From NCBI RefSeq assembly GCF_900163965.1, contig NZ_FULE01000031.1, positions 278,076 through 342,075 of the forward strand: a DNA stretch of 64,000 bases, written 5' to 3'. The stretch comes from Vibrio ruber DSM 16370 (GTDB taxonomy: Bacteria > Pseudomonadota > Gammaproteobacteria > Enterobacterales > Vibrionaceae). Shown here piece after piece: positions 11,177 through 20,880 of this stretch; position 1 is the stretch's first letter; every line of letters begins with the position of its first letter. The notes beneath the pieces are model-generated. The model worked only from the letters and a program-made list of their open reading frames with translations, made no database searches and was not told the DNA's origin. The translations under genes and the position numbers were made by a program.

Positions 11177-11797
11177 ATGGCAAGATATTTGGGTCCTAAG
11201 CTGAAGCTTAGCCGCCGCGAAGGTACCGACTTATTCCTTAAGTCAGGCATTCGTGCGATAGATACCAAGTGTAAAATAGATAACGCACCAGGTGTACACG
11301 GCGCTCGTCGCGGTCGTCTATCTGATTATGGCGTTCAGCTTCGTGAGAAGCAAAAAGTTCGTCGTATGTACGGCGTTCTTGAAAAACAATTCCGTAACTA
11401 CTATAAAGAAGCTGCCCGTCTAAAAGGTAATACAGGTGAAAACCTACTTCAGCTTCTTGAAGGTCGTTTGGATAATGTTGTTTACCGTATGGGCTTTGGA
11501 GCAACTCGCTCAGAAGCACGTCAGCTAGTTAGCCATAAAGCTATTCTGGTGAACGGTAAAGTAGTAAACATTCCTTCTTTCAATGTTACGGCAAACGACG
11601 TTGTTGCAGTGCGTGAGAAAGCTAAAAAGCAATCTCGTATCACAGCAGCTCTAGAAGTTGCAGAACAACGCGAAAAACCAACTTGGATTGAAGTGGATGG
11701 CAGCAAAATGGAAGGTACGTTCAAGCGTTTGCCAGAACGTTCAGATCTATCAGCTGACATCAACGAACAATTGATCGTCGAGCTTTACTCTAAGTAA
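11177..11797 (+). CDS. rpsD: 30S ribosomal protein S4
   Basis: S4 nucleates 30S assembly and is the autogenous repressor of this operon. It has 206 residues, as in E. coli, beginning [19 protein letters not shown]. It contains the S4 RNA-binding domain ([19 protein letters not shown], about residues 97-115). The C-terminal region at the S5 interface shows no truncation. Confidence 0.98.
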   Translation: MARYLGPKLKLSRREGTDLFLKSGIRAIDTKCKIDNAPGVHGARRGRLSDYGVQLREKQKVRRMYGVLEKQFRNYYKEAARLKGNTGENLLQLLEGRLDNVVYRMGFGATRSEARQLVSHKAILVNGKVVNIPSFNVTANDVVAVREKAKKQSRITAALEVAEQREKPTWIEVDGSKMEGTFKRLPERSDLSADINEQLIVELYSK

Positions 11798-11821
11798 GGT
11801 TTAAATTAAAGAGAGGACACA

Positions 11822-12814
11822 ATGCAGGGTTCTGTAACAGAATTTCTTAAGCCACGTCTTGTTGATATCGAACAAATCAGCACGACACACGCAAAAGTAA
11901 CTCTTGAGCCGTTAGAGCGTGGTTTCGGCCATACTCTGGGTAATGCACTTCGCCGAATTCTTCTTTCGTCTATGCCAGGTTGCGCAGTGACTGAAGTTGA
12001 AATTGAAGGCGTACTACACGAGTACAGCACCAAAGAAGGTGTTCAAGAGGATATCTTAGAGATCCTTCTGAACCTGAAGGGTTTAGCTGTTCGCGTTGCC
12101 GAAGGCAAAGATGAAGTGTTCATTACACTAAACAAATCAGGCTCGGGCCCTGTTGTTGCAGGTGACATCACTCATGATGGTGATGTTGAGATCGTAAACC
12201 CTGAGCACGTTATTTGTCATCTTACTGATGGCAATGCTGAGGTCGCAATGCGCATCAAGGTTCAACGTGGTCGTGGTTATGTTCCGGCTTCTGCTCGTAT
12301 CCATACAGATGAAGATGATCGTCCAATTGGTCGCCTACTTGTTGATGCTACTTACAGCCCGGTGGATAAAATCGCCTATACTGTAGAAGCAGCACGTGTA
12401 GAACAGCGTACTGATTTAGACAAGCTCGTCATCGATATGGAAACAAATGGCACAATCGAACCTGAGGAAGCTATCCGTCGTGCAGCAACAATCCTTGCTG
12501 AACAATTGGATGCATTCGTAGATCTGCGTGATGTACGAGTTCCTGAGGAGAAAGAAGAGAAGCCTGAATTCGATCCGATCCTATTGCGTCCTGTAGACGA
12601 TCTTGAACTAACAGTTCGCTCTGCTAACTGTTTGAAAGCAGAAGCGATTCACTACATCGGTGATCTAGTACAGCGTACTGAGGTAGAATTACTTAAAACA
12701 CCTAACCTTGGTAAGAAATCTCTAACAGAGATTAAAGACGTGCTTGCATCACGTGGTCTTTCTCTGGGTATGCGCCTAGAAAACTGGCCACCAGCATCTA
12801 TCGCTGAAGATTAA
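11822..12814 (+). CDS. rpoA: RNA polymerase subunit alpha
   Basis: The alpha subunit dimerises to scaffold RNA polymerase. It has 330 residues (E. coli 329). The N-terminal assembly domain contains [22 protein letters not shown] (about residues 32-53). After an acidic linker, the C-terminal domain has [12 protein letters not shown] near residue 265, which contains the UP-element-binding arginine, followed by [16 protein letters not shown]. It lies between rpsD and rplQ as usual. Confidence 0.99.
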   Translation: MQGSVTEFLKPRLVDIEQISTTHAKVTLEPLERGFGHTLGNALRRILLSSMPGCAVTEVEIEGVLHEYSTKEGVQEDILEILLNLKGLAVRVAEGKDEVFITLNKSGSGPVVAGDITHDGDVEIVNPEHVICHLTDGNAEVAMRIKVQRGRGYVPASARIHTDEDDRPIGRLLVDATYSPVDKIAYTVEAARVEQRTDLDKLVIDMETNGTIEPEEAIRRAATILAEQLDAFVDLRDVRVPEEKEEKPEFDPILLRPVDDLELTVRSANCLKAEAIHYIGDLVQRTEVELLKTPNLGKKSLTEIKDVLASRGLSLGMRLENWPPASIAED

Positions 12815-12828
12815 TCGATACAAGTTAG

Positions 12829-13221
<393 letters not shown>

Positions 13222-13236
13222 TCAGTTCGTCATTTC

Positions 13237-13267
13237 GAAAAGCCGAGCATATGCTCGGCTTTTTTTA
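13237..13267 (+). terminator. Rho-independent terminator of the alpha operon
   Basis: A perfect dyad AGCCGAGCAT/ATGCTCGGCT at 13241-13260 is flanked by AAAA on the left and six T (13261-13266) on the right. It lies 16 bases after the rplQ stop. The A-rich left flank means it may also stop transcription arriving from the right. Confidence 0.93.
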
Positions 13268-13342
13268 TTGTCATTTTTAAGTCACCATTTATATCTTAGG
13301 TGATGATAGATAGTTGTTGTTGAGTCATACGATTCTCTTGGC

Positions 13343-13837
13343 TTATTGCTGCCATAAGTGACTGAGTGAGCCCATTAAGCCTTCACTTGCTCCCTGAGTG
13401 TTGAGATATTTTAAGATCAGCGGGACAAACCGTGACACCATATCAGGACTTAGCCCTAATTGTTTGAAAGCACTGACGACCGCATTCATATCATTTATCT
13501 CCGATAATCCATTCTTCATACCAGCCTGATTCAGCGTTGAGAGATGTTCCATTCCCGGAATGAGTTGATTCAATTCGTTATTATTCTTGTCAGACAATCG
13601 GTTTTGAGCCAATGACAATAAGGCTCCAACCCCACCGGTAGCCTGTTCACCTGAGATTGGGAGCTGCTTGGCTACCTGTGAAATCAGTGGTGAATTGCTT
13701 GCTGTGAGTCCCAGTGTTTTACCGATAGTGCTGGTCAGATCTTCCGTTTGATTGCCGAGTTTGAAAAAAGCGTAACTTGGAGATGTCAGTGTGGTACTTA
13801 ACATCAGTGTCCATATCAGAGTGCGTGTTGTTGTCAT
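13343..13837 (-). CDS. DUF2780 (VcgC/VcgE-type) secreted protein
   Basis: A 164-residue protein with a clear signal peptide (basic MTTTR, hydrophobic core, probable cleavage after SPSYA near residue 23). The mature part is alpha-helical and low in cysteine. It matches what I recall of DUF2780, a family of unknown function common in vibrios and related bacteria. No catalytic motif is visible. It is convergent with the alpha operon and downstream of fklB, but a terminator between them suggests separate transcription. The family assignment is from memory of sequence style. Confidence 0.7.
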   Translation of the reverse strand: MTTTRTLIWTLMLSTTLTSPSYAFFKLGNQTEDLTSTIGKTLGLTASNSPLISQVAKQLPISGEQATGGVGALLSLAQNRLSDKNNNELNQLIPGMEHLSTLNQAGMKNGLSEINDMNAVVSAFKQLGLSPDMVSRFVPLILKYLNTQGASEGLMGSLSHLWQQ

Positions 13838-13881
13838 GAATGGTTATTCCATCATTGTGAGCTGATGGAGAAAGTTTAGAT

Positions 13882-13907
13882 AAAAAAAGCGGTGCTGAGC
13901 ACCGCTT
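13882..13907 (-). terminator. Rho-independent terminator of fklB
   Basis: The arms AAGCGGTGC (13887-13895) and GCACCGCTT (13899-13907) form a perfect 9-bp stem with a 3-base loop. On the minus strand the stem is followed by a run of seven T (complement of 13882-13888). It lies 39 bases downstream of fklB. Confidence 0.9.
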
Positions 13908-13946
13908 GATGTTAATTCTTTGCTAATTTATTGATAGCTGACTGGC

Positions 13947-14567
13947 TTACAGAATATCGAGTAATTCGACTTCAAATACCAATGCAGCATATGGTGGAAT
14001 CGCAGCACCTGCACCACGCTCACCATAAGCAAGATCTTGAGGAATATAGAGCTTCCACTTTGAGCCAACAGGCATGATTTGCAGCGCTTCAACCCAACCT
14101 TTAATCACGCCCGTTACTGGGAACTCAACTGGCTGACCACGAGTCACTGAGCTATCGAATACTGTACCATCGGTCAGTTGACCATGATAGTGAACACGGA
14201 CAGTCTTATCAGAAGTCGGCACTTCACCAGTACCTTCGGTCACCACTTCATACTGAAGACCTGATTCTAAAACAGTTACTTCTGGACGGAGTGCGTTATC
14301 TTTCAGGAATGCTTCACCATCAGCCGCGGCTGCTTTCGCAGCAGATTCACGTGCTTCCTGAGCTTTTGCATGAACAGCTTGCAGTGCTTGATTGATATCA
14401 TCGATTTCGATTGCTGGCATGTCACCTGTCAATGCTGTTGCAATACCGGCAGCAATCGCATCAACGCTGAGTCCTTCTAAACCGCTACCAGCAAGTTGTT
14501 GGCCCATTTGCAAACCAATACCGTAGCTTGCCTTCTGTTCGTTTGTTTCAAGTTGTACGTCAGACAT
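13947..14567 (-). CDS. fklB: FKBP-type peptidyl-prolyl isomerase FklB (FKBP22)
   Basis: Peptidyl-prolyl cis-trans isomerase of the FkpA/FklB/Mip group. It has an N-terminal helical dimerisation domain (ASYGIGLQMGQQLAGSGLEGL, residues 13-33) and a C-terminal FKBP domain. The FKBP domain includes VRVHYHGQLTDGTVFDSS and LAYGERGAGAAIPPYAALVFEVEL. There is no signal peptide, so it is cytoplasmic like E. coli FklB (206 aa, the same length). I chose ATG 14567 over an in-frame GTG at 14576 because of its spacing from AAGAG. As in E. coli, it is divergent from a YtfB/OapA-type gene. Confidence 0.95.
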   Translation of the reverse strand: MSDVQLETNEQKASYGIGLQMGQQLAGSGLEGLSVDAIAAGIATALTGDMPAIEIDDINQALQAVHAKAQEARESAAKAAAADGEAFLKDNALRPEVTVLESGLQYEVVTEGTGEVPTSDKTVRVHYHGQLTDGTVFDSSVTRGQPVEFPVTGVIKGWVEALQIMPVGSKWKLYIPQDLAYGERGAGAAIPPYAALVFEVELLDIL

Positions 14568-14795
14568 AACTGTCACTCTTTTGCGTTAAAACGCTAGAGG
14601 ATAACAGTTATTGATAGATGATGAAATGAAGAACAGGGAGAATATTTCATTGCATAGTTTGATGTGACACGACTCTAATCTTAAATGAAATTTTTTCAGG
14701 ATTGTGTCAACATTTTAGTTCTAGCGACGATTCCCCTATACTCACTAAGCGCGAGTTTTTATACTAGCCGGAATAAGCATGGGAGATGTGAATTC

Positions 14796-15413
14796 GTGAA
14801 TCGCCGACGGGAAAAAAAGGTGCAAGGTGGCTATCTTGCTGTAATTCAGAGCAAATGGTCAGCTATGAATTTTCAGCAGTTATTGCAGCCAATGATCAGT
14901 CAATGTCGTAGTCTATGGGGAGAGTTGCCGAAATTACATCAACGTTTATTGATGGTTTTGGTGCCTGTGGTCATGCTTCTTGTTTTGCTCCCTTGGCCGA
15001 AAGAAGGGCAAATGGCGTCTGAACAGACCGCTAGCGACGAGACTGTTGGAGAGCAGCGTGTCGCGCTGGCACTGGATCCCGATAGCTTGCAGGAACCCAA
15101 TGAGCCTGTTACATCCCCGAAAACCGTCAAATCGGCTGTTGAGCCTCGCACAACAGCGTGGGTCAACTATACGATACAAAATGGTGATACGCTTTCTAAG
15201 GTGTTCCGTACCAACGATCTCTCTCTGGCTGATCTGAATGCACTGGTTCAGGTCGAGGGCTCAGATAAGCCTCTCAGTAACATCAAACCGGGGCAACTAA
15301 TCCGTTATAAACTGACGACGAAAGGTGATCTGGACATTTTGCAAGTTGAGCAAAAGGATCAATCAATCATGTTTTTCCGCTTATCCAATGGCGGATTTGG
15401 CCGGAGTAAATAA
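14796..15413 (+). CDS. OapA/YtfB-like envelope protein with LysM-like domain
   Basis: A 205-residue protein like E. coli YtfB, a cell-division-associated protein with an opacity-associated protein A domain. A cytoplasmic N-terminus is followed by one membrane segment (LLMVLVPVVMLLVLLPW, about residues 50-66). A linker leads to the LysM-like domain VNYTIQNGDTLSKVFRTNDL near residues 125-145, which likely binds peptidoglycan glycans. I chose GTG 14796 because GGGAG lies 10 bases upstream; a longer frame back to 14685 would run through the promoter region. It is divergent from fklB, as in E. coli. Confidence 0.82.
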   Translation: MNRRREKKVQGGYLAVIQSKWSAMNFQQLLQPMISQCRSLWGELPKLHQRLLMVLVPVVMLLVLLPWPKEGQMASEQTASDETVGEQRVALALDPDSLQEPNEPVTSPKTVKSAVEPRTTAWVNYTIQNGDTLSKVFRTNDLSLADLNALVQVEGSDKPLSNIKPGQLIRYKLTTKGDLDILQVEQKDQSIMFFRLSNGGFGRSK

Positions 15414-15526
15414 CGTCGCCAGAGAATGGCTTGAGCAGCATTACATCGGGGAATAGCAATGAGTGCTATCCTCAGGGTGTCAATCAAGTGAGCACCGTCC
15501 GAATGCTTCTTTGATGGGGCATTGAT

Positions 15527-15976
15527 CTAAACTCTCTTCATATCGATATGCGGAATACCATCTTCAAGATAGGGTTCGGACGTCTCAACGAATCCATATT
15601 GGTGGTAAAACGTCTTTAAGTGTGTCTGTGCACCAATTTCAATTGGTGTGTCCGGCCACAAATGACAACACTGTTCAATGGCATAACTGAGCAGCTGATG
15701 TCCCGCACCTTCTCCCCGGATACATTTGTGGGTCGCTATTCGGCCGATACTACTCCCCGGATAGCTAATACCGGGTGGAATTAACCGGGCACAGGCAATG
15801 ATGTTTCCATCCTGATATCCGAGTAGGTGGCGGACACCTGACATATGATCTTTATCGTCTAATTCAGGATAGGGGCAAGCCTGTTCAACGACAAAAATGT
15901 CAATCCGCAATTTGAGCAATTGATAGAGCTGCACCGTCGTCAGCTCGGAAAAGGGAAGTAAATGCCAAGTTATCAT
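15527..15976 (-). CDS. elaA: ElaA-type GNAT acetyltransferase
   Basis: A small N-acetyltransferase resembling E. coli ElaA (153 aa); here it is 149 residues from ATG 15976. Shared features are WHLLPFSELTTVQLYQLLKLR at the N-terminus, FVVEQACPYPELD, the acetyl-CoA loop region RIATHKCIRGEGAGHQLL (V-x-x-x-x-R-G-x-G-x-G/A type), and the end segment EDGIPHIDM. The substrate is unknown even in E. coli. It lies downstream of the Crp-like gene on the same strand, with a gap of about 105 bases. Confidence 0.87.
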   Translation of the reverse strand: MITWHLLPFSELTTVQLYQLLKLRIDIFVVEQACPYPELDDKDHMSGVRHLLGYQDGNIIACARLIPPGISYPGSSIGRIATHKCIRGEGAGHQLLSYAIEQCCHLWPDTPIEIGAQTHLKTFYHQYGFVETSEPYLEDGIPHIDMKRV

Positions 15977-16081
15977 CAAAAAATACCGCTGAGTGAATGA
16001 GAGTCATGGTCGACAATCTACTTTTACAGGATGTGATTATCATTAACAAATGTTAACAGCGAGTATCTAAAGCATTGCTCA

Positions 16082-16675
16082 TTAACAATGACCAAAGTTT
16101 GAGTTTTCTGACAGCGTGTCCACGCGCTTTTTAATTCGGCTCAGACTGATCGGTGTGATTCCCAGATAAGCGGCAACATGATAGTCAGCCAATCGCTCAA
16201 GCAGTTGCGGATAATGCTGGCGGAATAGTTGATAACGCTCCTCCGGGGTATAAAGCAGCATCAATCTCTCTTTATTTTCTTTGTGGATCAGTTTCGTTTC
16301 GAGCAATTTTATATAAGCCGGATGTCGCGACGCGTGCCACTGAAACAGCACACTAATCGGCAAACACATTAATTTTACTGGTGAAAGTGTTTCCAGAAGA
16401 TAAGGTAATGGCTCCCGTTTGATCAGACTTTCAAAACCGATGATCCAGTCAGATTCCCAGTAAAACTCTTTGCTGAACGATTTTCCTTTATCAGTGAGAT
16501 AACTGGCATGACAGATTCCTTCAAGGATAAAGTAGATGTGTGAGGCAACTTCACCCTGATGAGAAAGAATATGGCGAGTCGGAAGATCAAGTGGGGTGGC
16601 AATCGCGAGCAATGCCTCAATGTCTTCATCATGAAAGCCGCTATGCACTAAATAATTCCGGAATGTGTTTTCCAT
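16082..16675 (-). CDS. Crp/Fnr family transcriptional regulator
   Basis: A 197-residue regulator. Residues 25-125 form a cyclic-nucleotide-binding-type beta roll (HILSHQGEVASHIYFILEGI). The C-terminus has a short helix-turn-helix with RLADYHVAAYLGITPISLSRIKKR. This is the compact Crp/Fnr subgroup also common in Bacteroidetes. There is no iron-sulfur cysteine cluster like that of Fnr. The residues that bind cAMP in E. coli Crp are not obviously conserved, so the ligand is unknown. The SD (gaggg) is 5 bases before the ATG. It lies downstream of cpdB, separated by a perfect 15-bp hairpin. Confidence 0.88.
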   Translation of the reverse strand: MENTFRNYLVHSGFHDEDIEALLAIATPLDLPTRHILSHQGEVASHIYFILEGICHASYLTDKGKSFSKEFYWESDWIIGFESLIKREPLPYLLETLSPVKLMCLPISVLFQWHASRHPAYIKLLETKLIHKENKERLMLLYTPEERYQLFRQHYPQLLERLADYHVAAYLGITPISLSRIKKRVDTLSENSNFGHC

Positions 16676-16692
16676 GAATCCCTCAAAAGTAG

Positions 16693-16730
16693 ACAGTACC
16701 AGTCGTAACTTCCGCTACGACTGGTACTGT
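16693..16730 (-). terminator. Perfect 15-bp hairpin between cpdB and the Crp-like gene
   Basis: Arms acagtaccagtcgta (16693-16707) and tacgactggtactgt (16716-16730) pair perfectly around an 8-base loop. It starts 14 bases past the cpdB stop. Read on the minus strand the stem is followed by tctacttttg, with only four T in a row. It could be a weak terminator, an RNA-stabilising element or an operator. It lies just upstream of the SD of the Crp-like gene. Confidence 0.6.
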
Positions 16731-16743
16731 AATCAATTCAGGC

Positions 16744-18720
16744 TTATTTTTGTAGCTCAATCTCATAGACCGCGAAGCCTGCTTCATCAGTCATCAGTTG
16801 TTTCATCGGATAGCGGCCATATTGTTGAATGAATTGGGCGGCTTTTTCTCCCGGCGCTGTTTCAAAACGAATATCGAGTTTTTTTGAAGTCTCAATCGGG
16901 GCTAAACGCCAGTTGTTATCCGCTGTGGGATGAATCTCTCCCTGATTTTTACTGACCTGAGCAATGTAATTGGCCAGAATCGTCCGGTTTTCATCGGGGG
17001 CGTCAAAAGCCACATGTGAAGCACCGGTTCCGGAGAACTTGTTGCCATACGCGCGATAGTTATTGGTGGCAATAAGAAAGACTTGATTATCCGGGATTGC
17101 TTTCCCTTGATAAGATAAACCGACAATACGTCTGCTGTTTGGGTGAACCAATTGGCAGTCACCATCATATCGGGCAGGCTGAGTTACATCGATCTGATAC
17201 TCAATGCCATCAATCACATCAAAGTTATAGGTTCTGAATCCATCCCAATCGATAAGAGATTGAGGCGTCGTCTGAGTCGGGTCAATACGATTGAATTGCC
17301 CGGCCGAGCATTCCAGCCACTCTTTCAGCTCTCGTCCAGTGACTTTGAGCGCCACTAAGGTATTTGGGTAAAGATACAGGTCTGCGGCATTACGGAAAGT
17401 CAGTTGTCCTGATTCAACTTCGGTATAGTTTGAGGGATCATTTTTTCGGCCACCGGCTTTAAATGGCGCAGCAGCAGACAGAACTGGCAGGCCACTTAGA
17501 TCCGGATCGCCCTGAATCATTTTTTCAACGTAGGCTTGCTGAGCCAGATTGACGATCTGAACGGTCGGATCGTCCTGAACGAGTGCCAGATAGCTATACA
17601 TTTTATCACTGGCACGGCCGATAGGCTGATTGACAAATTGCCGTGTAGCCTGGTGATCGGATTGGACGGCGTGACGAAGTTGTGCATCTGCCGGTACCAA
17701 GGCATGATGCGTCATATTGTCATAAATCGGACGCGCTTGTGATTGACTGCCAGTGACCTGCCAGTGATGGTTTTTCTTTTCTATAGTGAGGTCAATAATG
17801 CCGACATGGCTTCCCCAGCGTCCGGGCATCACCGCAGCAACACCGTGAATTGTTCCCTTGTGGTTATCGACATCCGGCAGATTATCGAAACCTTTTCCGG
17901 GGAATACCGCATGAGCGTGACCAAAAGCAATCGCGTCAATGTCAGGGATTTCTGCAAGGTAGTAAACCGAGTTTTCAGCGCCGACATGATAAGGTGTGGT
18001 TGCAATACCCGAATGGGGAATCGCAACGATGATATCAGCGCCTTCCTGTTTCATCTTGGGGATCAGGGCTTTTGCCGTGGCTTTGATATCTTTGGTATAG
18101 ACGTTACCGGTTAAATTTTTCTTATCCCAGGTCATAATCTGGGGTGGAGCAAAGCCGATATAGCCAACCTTCAATTGCTGCGGTTTTCCGTCGGTATCGG
18201 TCAATGTATACGATTTGATGAGATAAGGACGGAAATAATGCTGATCTGTTTTGGCATCAAATATATTGGCGTTGATATAAGGGAAATTCGCATCATTAAG
18301 GGTTTCTTTCAGGTATCCAAGCCCATAATTGAACTCATGATTACCAATATTCCCAACCTCGTAGCCGAGAAGATTCATCGCCTTATAAACCGGATGAACT
18401 TCTCCGGTCTTGATACCTTTGGCTGCCATATAGTCACCCATCGGACTACCCTGAATCAGATCACCGTTATCAATTAAAAGCGAGTTCGGATTTTCTTCAC
18501 GGGCAGTCTTGATCAGGCTGGCTGCCCGGATTAAGCCAATCTTTTCTGAAGATTTGTCTTTGTAATAGTCATAGTCCATGATGTTAGCATGGATATCTGT
18601 TGTTTCTATGATACGAAGCTGGATAGTTTCTGCATTGACTGAGTTGGAGAGTATTGAGGAAGAAAGTATCAGTAATTCACTAAGTAATGATAGAATGAGA
18701 AATCTTCTGGGCTGTTTCAT
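16744..18720 (-). CDS. cpdB: Periplasmic 2',3'-cyclic-nucleotide 2'-phosphodiesterase / 3'-nucleotidase
   Basis: CpdB hydrolyses 2',3'-cyclic nucleotides to 3'-nucleotides and then to nucleosides in the periplasm. It has 658 residues (E. coli 647). It begins with a signal peptide (MKQPRRF, hydrophobic stretch, probable cleavage near NSVNA at residue 30). The calcineurin-like metallophosphatase domain has [18 protein letters not shown] and [10 protein letters not shown]. The C-terminal 5'-nucleotidase domain contains [17 protein letters not shown] and [16 protein letters not shown]. It is monocistronic or the first gene before the Crp-like regulator. Confidence 0.96.
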   Translation of the reverse strand: MKQPRRFLILSLLSELLILSSSILSNSVNAETIQLRIIETTDIHANIMDYDYYKDKSSEKIGLIRAASLIKTAREENPNSLLIDNGDLIQGSPMGDYMAAKGIKTGEVHPVYKAMNLLGYEVGNIGNHEFNYGLGYLKETLNDANFPYINANIFDAKTDQHYFRPYLIKSYTLTDTDGKPQQLKVGYIGFAPPQIMTWDKKNLTGNVYTKDIKATAKALIPKMKQEGADIIVAIPHSGIATTPYHVGAENSVYYLAEIPDIDAIAFGHAHAVFPGKGFDNLPDVDNHKGTIHGVAAVMPGRWGSHVGIIDLTIEKKNHHWQVTGSQSQARPIYDNMTHHALVPADAQLRHAVQSDHQATRQFVNQPIGRASDKMYSYLALVQDDPTVQIVNLAQQAYVEKMIQGDPDLSGLPVLSAAAPFKAGGRKNDPSNYTEVESGQLTFRNAADLYLYPNTLVALKVTGRELKEWLECSAGQFNRIDPTQTTPQSLIDWDGFRTYNFDVIDGIEYQIDVTQPARYDGDCQLVHPNSRRIVGLSYQGKAIPDNQVFLIATNNYRAYGNKFSGTGASHVAFDAPDENRTILANYIAQVSKNQGEIHPTADNNWRLAPIETSKKLDIRFETAPGEKAAQFIQQYGRYPMKQLMTDEAGFAVYEIELQK

Positions 18721-18880
18721 ACGCTGCCGGATCCATAAGCGGTAAATGATTTGGCTAATGTAGCAAAGATGAATGAAAGCTATATTTCAATGAGTTAGAA
18801 AATGTGACGTACGTCGTTTAATACAGCAATGGGCTTTTTTATTGAAGAAAATGTTTCCTTATCAGATTTTCGAATAAAAA

Positions 18881-18900
18881 ATGAAATTTTAGAATTTCAT
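18881..18900. promoter_or_regulatory. Perfect inverted repeat upstream of cobA
   Basis: ATGAAATT (18881-18888) and AATTTCAT (18893-18900) are perfect inverted copies separated by TTAG. The dyad lies 54 bases before cobA, inside the 233-base intergenic region shared with cpdB. It has the size of a dimeric repressor site. No regulator can be assigned from sequence. Confidence 0.45.
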
Positions 18901-18953
18901 GTCATATGTAGAGGTCGCCATAATGCACATATTCATTTTAGGTGGGGTGTGTT

Positions 18954-19832
18954 ATGGCAAGGGATCAAGTTGTGACTCGTTTACCCGTTAAACCAGTCCG
19001 TCCGTCTGTGAAGGTCGATGCGTCAGAACAAATCAGCTACCACTTTACAACATCCCAGCTACAGGCCGGTGAAGTCGCATTGGTCGGTGCTGGGCCGGGA
19101 GACCCGGAATTACTGACTGTCAAAGCGGTTAACTTTCTCCGACAGGCCGATGTCGTTCTATATGACTATCTGGTCTCGGAAGAGATTATGTCACTGATTC
19201 CGGACAGTACGATTCTGGTGTGTGTCGGCAAACGAGCCGGACACCATAGTGTGCCGCAAGATAAAACCAACCAGCTTTTGGTCGATTTTGCCAGACAGGG
19301 ACATCGAGTCGTGCGAATCAAAGGGGGTGACCCGTTTATTTTTGGCCGGGGTGGTGAAGAACTGGAAAGTTTGTTCGATGCTGGGATCCGCTTTCAAGTC
19401 GTCCCCGGTATCACCGCAGCTGCCGGTGCGACAGCCTATGCCGGAATTCCCCTGACACACCGGGATTATGCCCAGTCCGCGATTTTTGTTACAGGTCATG
19501 TTCGTGCCGAGCAAGATGAAATGGATTGGTCAACACTGGCTCGGGGAAGACAGACGCTCGTGATCTATATGGGCTTGATGAAATCCGGATATATCCGGGA
19601 ACAGCTAATTCAGCATGGCCGTGACGCGAAGACACCTGTTGCTGTCATTGAACGGGGAACGCAAGCTGCGCAGAAACTGTTTCGTGGCACATTGGACGAT
19701 TTGCCGCAGTTAGCGGCTCAGGCCGATTCGCCTGCTTTGATTGTGATTGGTGAAGTGGTTTCACTGTCCGAAAAGCTTAATTGGTTCAGCAGTCCTCAGG
19801 AAGCAGAACCCGTGCTTTGTATGCATAAATAA
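18954..19832 (+). CDS. cobA: Uroporphyrinogen-III C-methyltransferase
   Basis: SUMT methylates uroporphyrinogen III twice with S-adenosylmethionine to give precorrin-2, the branch point to siroheme. It has 292 residues. The methyltransferase motifs VGAGPGDPELLTVKAV (residues 44-59) and VRIKGGDPFIFGRGGEE are intact. There is no CysG-type dehydrogenase/ferrochelatase domain; a divergent N-terminal extension of about 40 residues takes its place. The ATG at 18954 is chosen for the strong SD aggtgggg six bases upstream. It precedes cysDN, and siroheme is the cofactor of sulfite reductase, which explains the grouping. Confidence 0.93.
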   Translation: MARDQVVTRLPVKPVRPSVKVDASEQISYHFTTSQLQAGEVALVGAGPGDPELLTVKAVNFLRQADVVLYDYLVSEEIMSLIPDSTILVCVGKRAGHHSVPQDKTNQLLVDFARQGHRVVRIKGGDPFIFGRGGEELESLFDAGIRFQVVPGITAAAGATAYAGIPLTHRDYAQSAIFVTGHVRAEQDEMDWSTLARGRQTLVIYMGLMKSGYIREQLIQHGRDAKTPVAVIERGTQAAQKLFRGTLDDLPQLAAQADSPALIVIGEVVSLSEKLNWFSSPQEAEPVLCMHK

Positions 19833-19954
19833 AAAGATACGTATCAATTGGTCGAGGTATCCGGTTATCCGGACTAAATCAGGATGACTCACTCATCCAT
19901 TAAGAAATCGAATTGCATAACACACTCATCTTGTGAGTCAAAAGGAAGCAAGAG

Positions 19955-20863
19955 ATGGATCAACAACGTTTAACTCATTTAAAACAACTGGAAGCTGAAA
20001 GTATTCATATCATTCGTGAAGTTGCAGCTGAATTCGGCAACCCGGTGATGATGTATTCCATCGGAAAAGATTCATCGGTGATGCTGCATTTGGCTCGCAA
20101 AGCCTTCTATCCGGGCAAAATTCCGTTTCCGTTACTACATGTCGACACCAACTGGAAGTTTCGTGAAATGATCGAGTTTCGCGATAAAACCGCAGAAAAA
20201 TATGGTTTCGAGTTACTGGTGCATAAAAATCCCGAAGGTCTTGAAATGGGAATCAACCCATTTGTGCACGGCAGTTCCAAACATACCGACATTATGAAAA
20301 CTCAGAGTCTGAAGCAAGCACTCAACAAATATGGTTTTGATGCTGCATTTGGTGGGGCGCGTCGGGATGAAGAGAAGTCTCGTGCCAAAGAGCGGGTCTA
20401 TTCGTTTCGGGATAAGAACCATACTTGGGATCCTAAAAACCAGCGCCCGGAAATCTGGCATACCTATAACGGCCAGATTAACAAAGGGGAGAGCATTCGG
20501 GTTTTCCCTTTATCCAACTGGACTGAGCTGGACATCTGGCAATACATCTATCTGGAAGGGATTGATATTGTGCCGCTTTACTTCGCTGAGAAGCGGCCTG
20601 TCGTCGAACGCGACGGGATGCTAATCATGGTTGACGATGACCGGATGGAAATTTTACCGGGTGAGGTGGTCGAGCAGAAATCGGTTCGGTTCCGGACTCT
20701 CGGATGTTATCCGCTGACCGGAGCCATTGAATCGACGGCAAGCACATTGCCGGAAATTATTGAAGAGATGCTGGTGGCAACTTCCAGTGAGCGTCAGGGG
20801 CGAGCGATCGATCACGATCAGTCCGGATCCATGGAATTGAAAAAACGTCAGGGTTATTTCTAA
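19955..20863 (+). CDS. cysD: Sulfate adenylyltransferase subunit 2
   Basis: Small catalytic subunit of ATP sulfurylase, which forms adenosine 5'-phosphosulfate from sulfate and ATP. It has 302 residues, as in E. coli. The N-type ATP pyrophosphatase loop is [13 protein letters not shown] (about residues 34-46). The PAPS-reductase-like fold continues with [16 protein letters not shown]. The SD (aaggaag) is well placed. It forms a heterodimer with CysN, encoded 17 bases downstream. Confidence 0.98.
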   Translation: MDQQRLTHLKQLEAESIHIIREVAAEFGNPVMMYSIGKDSSVMLHLARKAFYPGKIPFPLLHVDTNWKFREMIEFRDKTAEKYGFELLVHKNPEGLEMGINPFVHGSSKHTDIMKTQSLKQALNKYGFDAAFGGARRDEEKSRAKERVYSFRDKNHTWDPKNQRPEIWHTYNGQINKGESIRVFPLSNWTELDIWQYIYLEGIDIVPLYFAEKRPVVERDGMLIMVDDDRMEILPGEVVEQKSVRFRTLGCYPLTGAIESTASTLPEIIEEMLVATSSERQGRAIDHDQSGSMELKKRQGYF

Positions 20864-20880
20864 GGGGCGAGAGAAAGTTT

